A DNA stretch of 64,000 nt from Rhodocollybia butyracea. Its lineage: Eukaryota; Basidiomycota; Agaricomycetes; Agaricales; Omphalotaceae. Where the stretch lies: contig JADNRY010000103.1 in NCBI GenBank assembly GCA_015501585.1, positions 62,001 to 126,000 of the forward strand, given 5' to 3'. Of the stretch, positions 61,321 to 64,000 are shown in pieces (position 1 is the first letter of the stretch; each line of letters begins with the position of its first letter). The translations under genes and the position numbers were made by a program. The notes under the pieces are model-generated. The model searched no databases and was not told the origin of the DNA. It saw only the letters and a program-made list of their open reading frames with translations.

Positions 61321-64000
61321 GAGCGGACATGAGCGGACATGAGCATAAGCGCGCGCCTAATTTTAAACCCTCTTTCCTGCCATGTCAAACTCTAGGAGCC
61401 TTTAATGCCGCAAATAGAGTCTAAGTGGTCGTGAAAGTTGGGTCTCTTCTGCCAGCGGTGGACTCCTCTGTTATCAGCTGACGTTGCCTTCGATGTTGGT
61501 AAATAATCTCGGCGTTCTTAGTTTGAGGGCGGTATAAAGGACAACAAAAATAAACTCGTACTGGTGATGAGAGCTAGGTATGTTGTTGGATTTTACTTCC
61601 GCTCAGATGGATTATTCTTTGAAAGATTCTCAACGAACGACATTCTCCCTTTTCCATCCAGTTTCAGTAATGCACTACCGCCCACTGCACCACTCTCTCG
61701 CATAACTCAGCGTCTTCTAACCCAGTAACCTCTCAGATCGTTCGCCGCACGCAATCTCACCGCCTTCTACATCGGCGCTCCCGGTAGACTCTCAAGCATG
61801 AAGGCTTGCAATTTTTACCATCACCATTAAATAATATCGTGATGATCTTCGATGGTACGTATTTCTTCCCCAAATTTCATTAAATCTCTCACAACCCTCA
61901 ACTTCAAGTACTCTGACACGTTGACAAACAATTGGCGTATAACAACCTCTCCCTTTTACCGCCAACGACTTTCCTGTTCTCTAACAGTGTTTCATCGTCG
62001 ACTTTGCTGCGCATCATCGCCTTTAATCTCATTTCTCCTGTCGCGATAGATTCCATGGCACCGGCAACGTCATTTTGGGTCGCGGAGTAAAGGATGAACT
62101 AGACAAGCAGGGAGAAAGACTCAACGCTGCGCATCACTCTTGGACTCTCGCTCACTTTGGAGGATTAGCACAGGAGGGTTGATGTTGAGCGCTGAGCAGA
62201 GAGCGCCACAAGGTTGACTTTGGGATTCGAGTCGGCGCACGGCGCCCTCTTTCTCTCTTGCCCTCATCTTTCCTCTATGCCAAGTCTACAGGATCAGCTT
62301 GCGGAGTTGTCTCTTGGGATCACAGATCTCAGTACTTCCGCAACACACGACGACTCTCATCCGACAACGACGGTGACAACAAACCCTATCCATATATCTA
62401 CGCCCGTCTGCTCAGTTAACATGTCGATACTCTTCCCCATTCCTCCAGTTCCAAGTACTCCCGCACAGCGATGATGGCAGCGCTCTAAAAACGGAGCAAC
62501 TTCTCGCAACGATTTCCACGAGACGCTGCCCCAACACTCAGGTACCTCCACGGCATTGCGCTAGGCATCCACGACACGCTCGGATGTCGCAACTCTTCTT
62601 GAATCTCGCCTCTTTCGGATTTTCCAACTTTCACGAAGGTCGACCCGATGGTTCCGGTCGTGACTCATTCTTCCACCCCACTTTCTTCTCTCATCTGATG
62701 AGCGGGCTTCCCAAATATATTCTCCTTCAACTGCCTCTGGTTAGCTGCCCCTCGTGTCCAATCCCATGGCGCACCAACAATGGATCACTTCTGATGCCTC
62801 TCGAAGCAGTGGGGACGCAGTATGGAGGGTTTTGAAGAGCTGTAGGAGGTATATGGGAGGTGCATGAATAAAACGTGTTGAAGATTAGGCAGGAGGGATT
62901 TCGATAAGATGAGGGAGCGAACTTCAGTGGGAGAACGTGAAGATAACATACGCAGCGCTCGTGATGTTGTCTTTACGCTCCTCTTTTTGGCACGCCGACT
63001 CGTTGGGCAATCATGCATACGTTGCTGGATATCTCAGAATCCGCCTTCACGGATACAACGACGGACCATTCCCGACGAACCATTCCTTACACCACCATTT
63101 TACACTCACGCACTTTCCTACCACGCCTCGAGATCGAGCCATCACCTGAAACTCTTGCGCATGGCCTATCGTGTTGAGCGGTGCTTTATCTGCACGCGGC
63201 ATCGAGTTTTGATGACTCGCATCTCTGACGATCCACACGCGTAGGCTTTCTCAGAGCCAGGTTTTTGAGTCTGTTGAATGCTGGATTACGGGCCCATCCT
63301 TTCATAATCGCCATCACCCGATTTCTAGATCCGCTGCTCATCCGATGCTCCCTCTCAAGTCTTCTCTGGACCTCGCCTCTCCTCTTTTTTGCTGTTGGAT
63401 CCATTCTCTCCATTCTCTCATATTCAGTGCTCAACGTTCAACATCCATCTGGACTTATCTCGCTTGTTGCTATTACGACCTCATTCCCTTATCATCTTAA
63501 AAGGCCAGACTTCGCTCGATGATTCTGTTCATATGCTGTTGGGTCAATTTATGCGACGTCCGCTGCTACAACAGGAGTTCGCTTCCAGTCTGTCATAACC
63601 GTCTTCGAACGTTGGGAGTTGCGAAGGAGACTGAGTTACCGCTCGAGAGGCAAAGGAAATGGGATGGGCACTTGGACTTGGCAACGCCAAGGACGATCTT
63701 TATGTGGAAGAAGATATAGAGCACACATGTCTCTCAATATCTGGCAACAACGGACATCGCCCTTCACTTATTCTTAGGACCGACTTTCAGGATTTGGTGT
63801 GCTGGCAGATAGATAGTTGAGCGGTGCTTCACCAGCACGCAACTACTACTTTGATACTAGCTCAGTGGTGTTGTGCCAGTACGGGGTCATGTACATACAG
63901 ATAGCTCAATATAGTGATACTCAGTTTTGCAATTGGCCCCTCGTTCATTGAACTAGTACAGTGCTACTGTTGGTTACGGTGCTGCATTCGCTTAAGTTTG
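61321..64000. other. Gene-poor right end
   Basis: About 2.5 copies of GAGCGGACAT lie at 61321-61345, immediately 5' of the chromodomain gene. Beyond that only unsupported frames are seen. The longest candidates, at 62214-62474 (Thr/Ser-rich) and 63186-63434 on the minus strand (basic, KKRRGEVQRRLEREH), have no splice partners or domains I recognise. Confidence 0.45.

Overview
The window looks like nuclear DNA of an agaricomycete (mushroom-forming basidiomycete). Most genes are split by many GT-AG introns of 46-61 bp. The protein families are typical of that group: F-box/leucine-rich proteins, an NmrA-like reductase, a GH5 exo-1,3-glucanase, a Fus3/Kss1-type MAP kinase, a DUF6699 protein, a chromodomain protein, a T5orf172-type protein and remains of MON2. 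tRNA genes carry nuclear-type introns. There are no bacterial operons and no CRISPR. Gene calls rest on hand-spliced reading frames and remembered family features; no database was searched.

Layout. 1-4.7 kb: decayed F-box copy, NmrA-like gene, full F-box gene, short open frame like a kexin prodomain. 5.8-7.3 kb: MAP kinase. 10.3-12.3 kb: 14-exon secreted glucanase. 13.3-14.8 kb: three tandem intron-containing tRNA-Glu(CTC) genes, one unit carrying a small solo-LTR-like element. 16-23 kb: Ser/Arg-rich gene, then six tRNA-Asn-type genes alternating with decayed 3' ends of a fumarylacetoacetate hydrolase (FAH)-family gene, then that gene itself. 23.3-23.9 kb: single-pass membrane protein. 24.6-27.2 kb: triplicated repeat containing a 5'-truncated LINE. 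28-31 kb: GNAT acetyltransferase and a broken multi-membrane protein. 34-40 kb: an unknown protein, an FAD monooxygenase, an F-box protein and a DUF6699 protein. 41-53.3 kb: diverged segmental duplication carrying three copies of an acireductone-dioxygenase-like cupin gene; a truncated hAT transposon sits in an intron of the third. 55-61.3 kb: T5orf172-type gene, MON2 pseudogene, F-box gene, chromodomain/RING-like gene. The last 2.7 kb shows no convincing gene.

The genes do not form one pathway. The main story is turnover: local tandem duplication followed by decay (F-box 3' ends, tRNA units, FAH 3' ends, cupin genes, MON2 exons) plus LTR, LINE and hAT insertions. Several otherwise intact genes are broken by single-base length changes, mostly at or near short mononucleotide runs. 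These may be assembly errors and should be checked before they are called pseudogenes.
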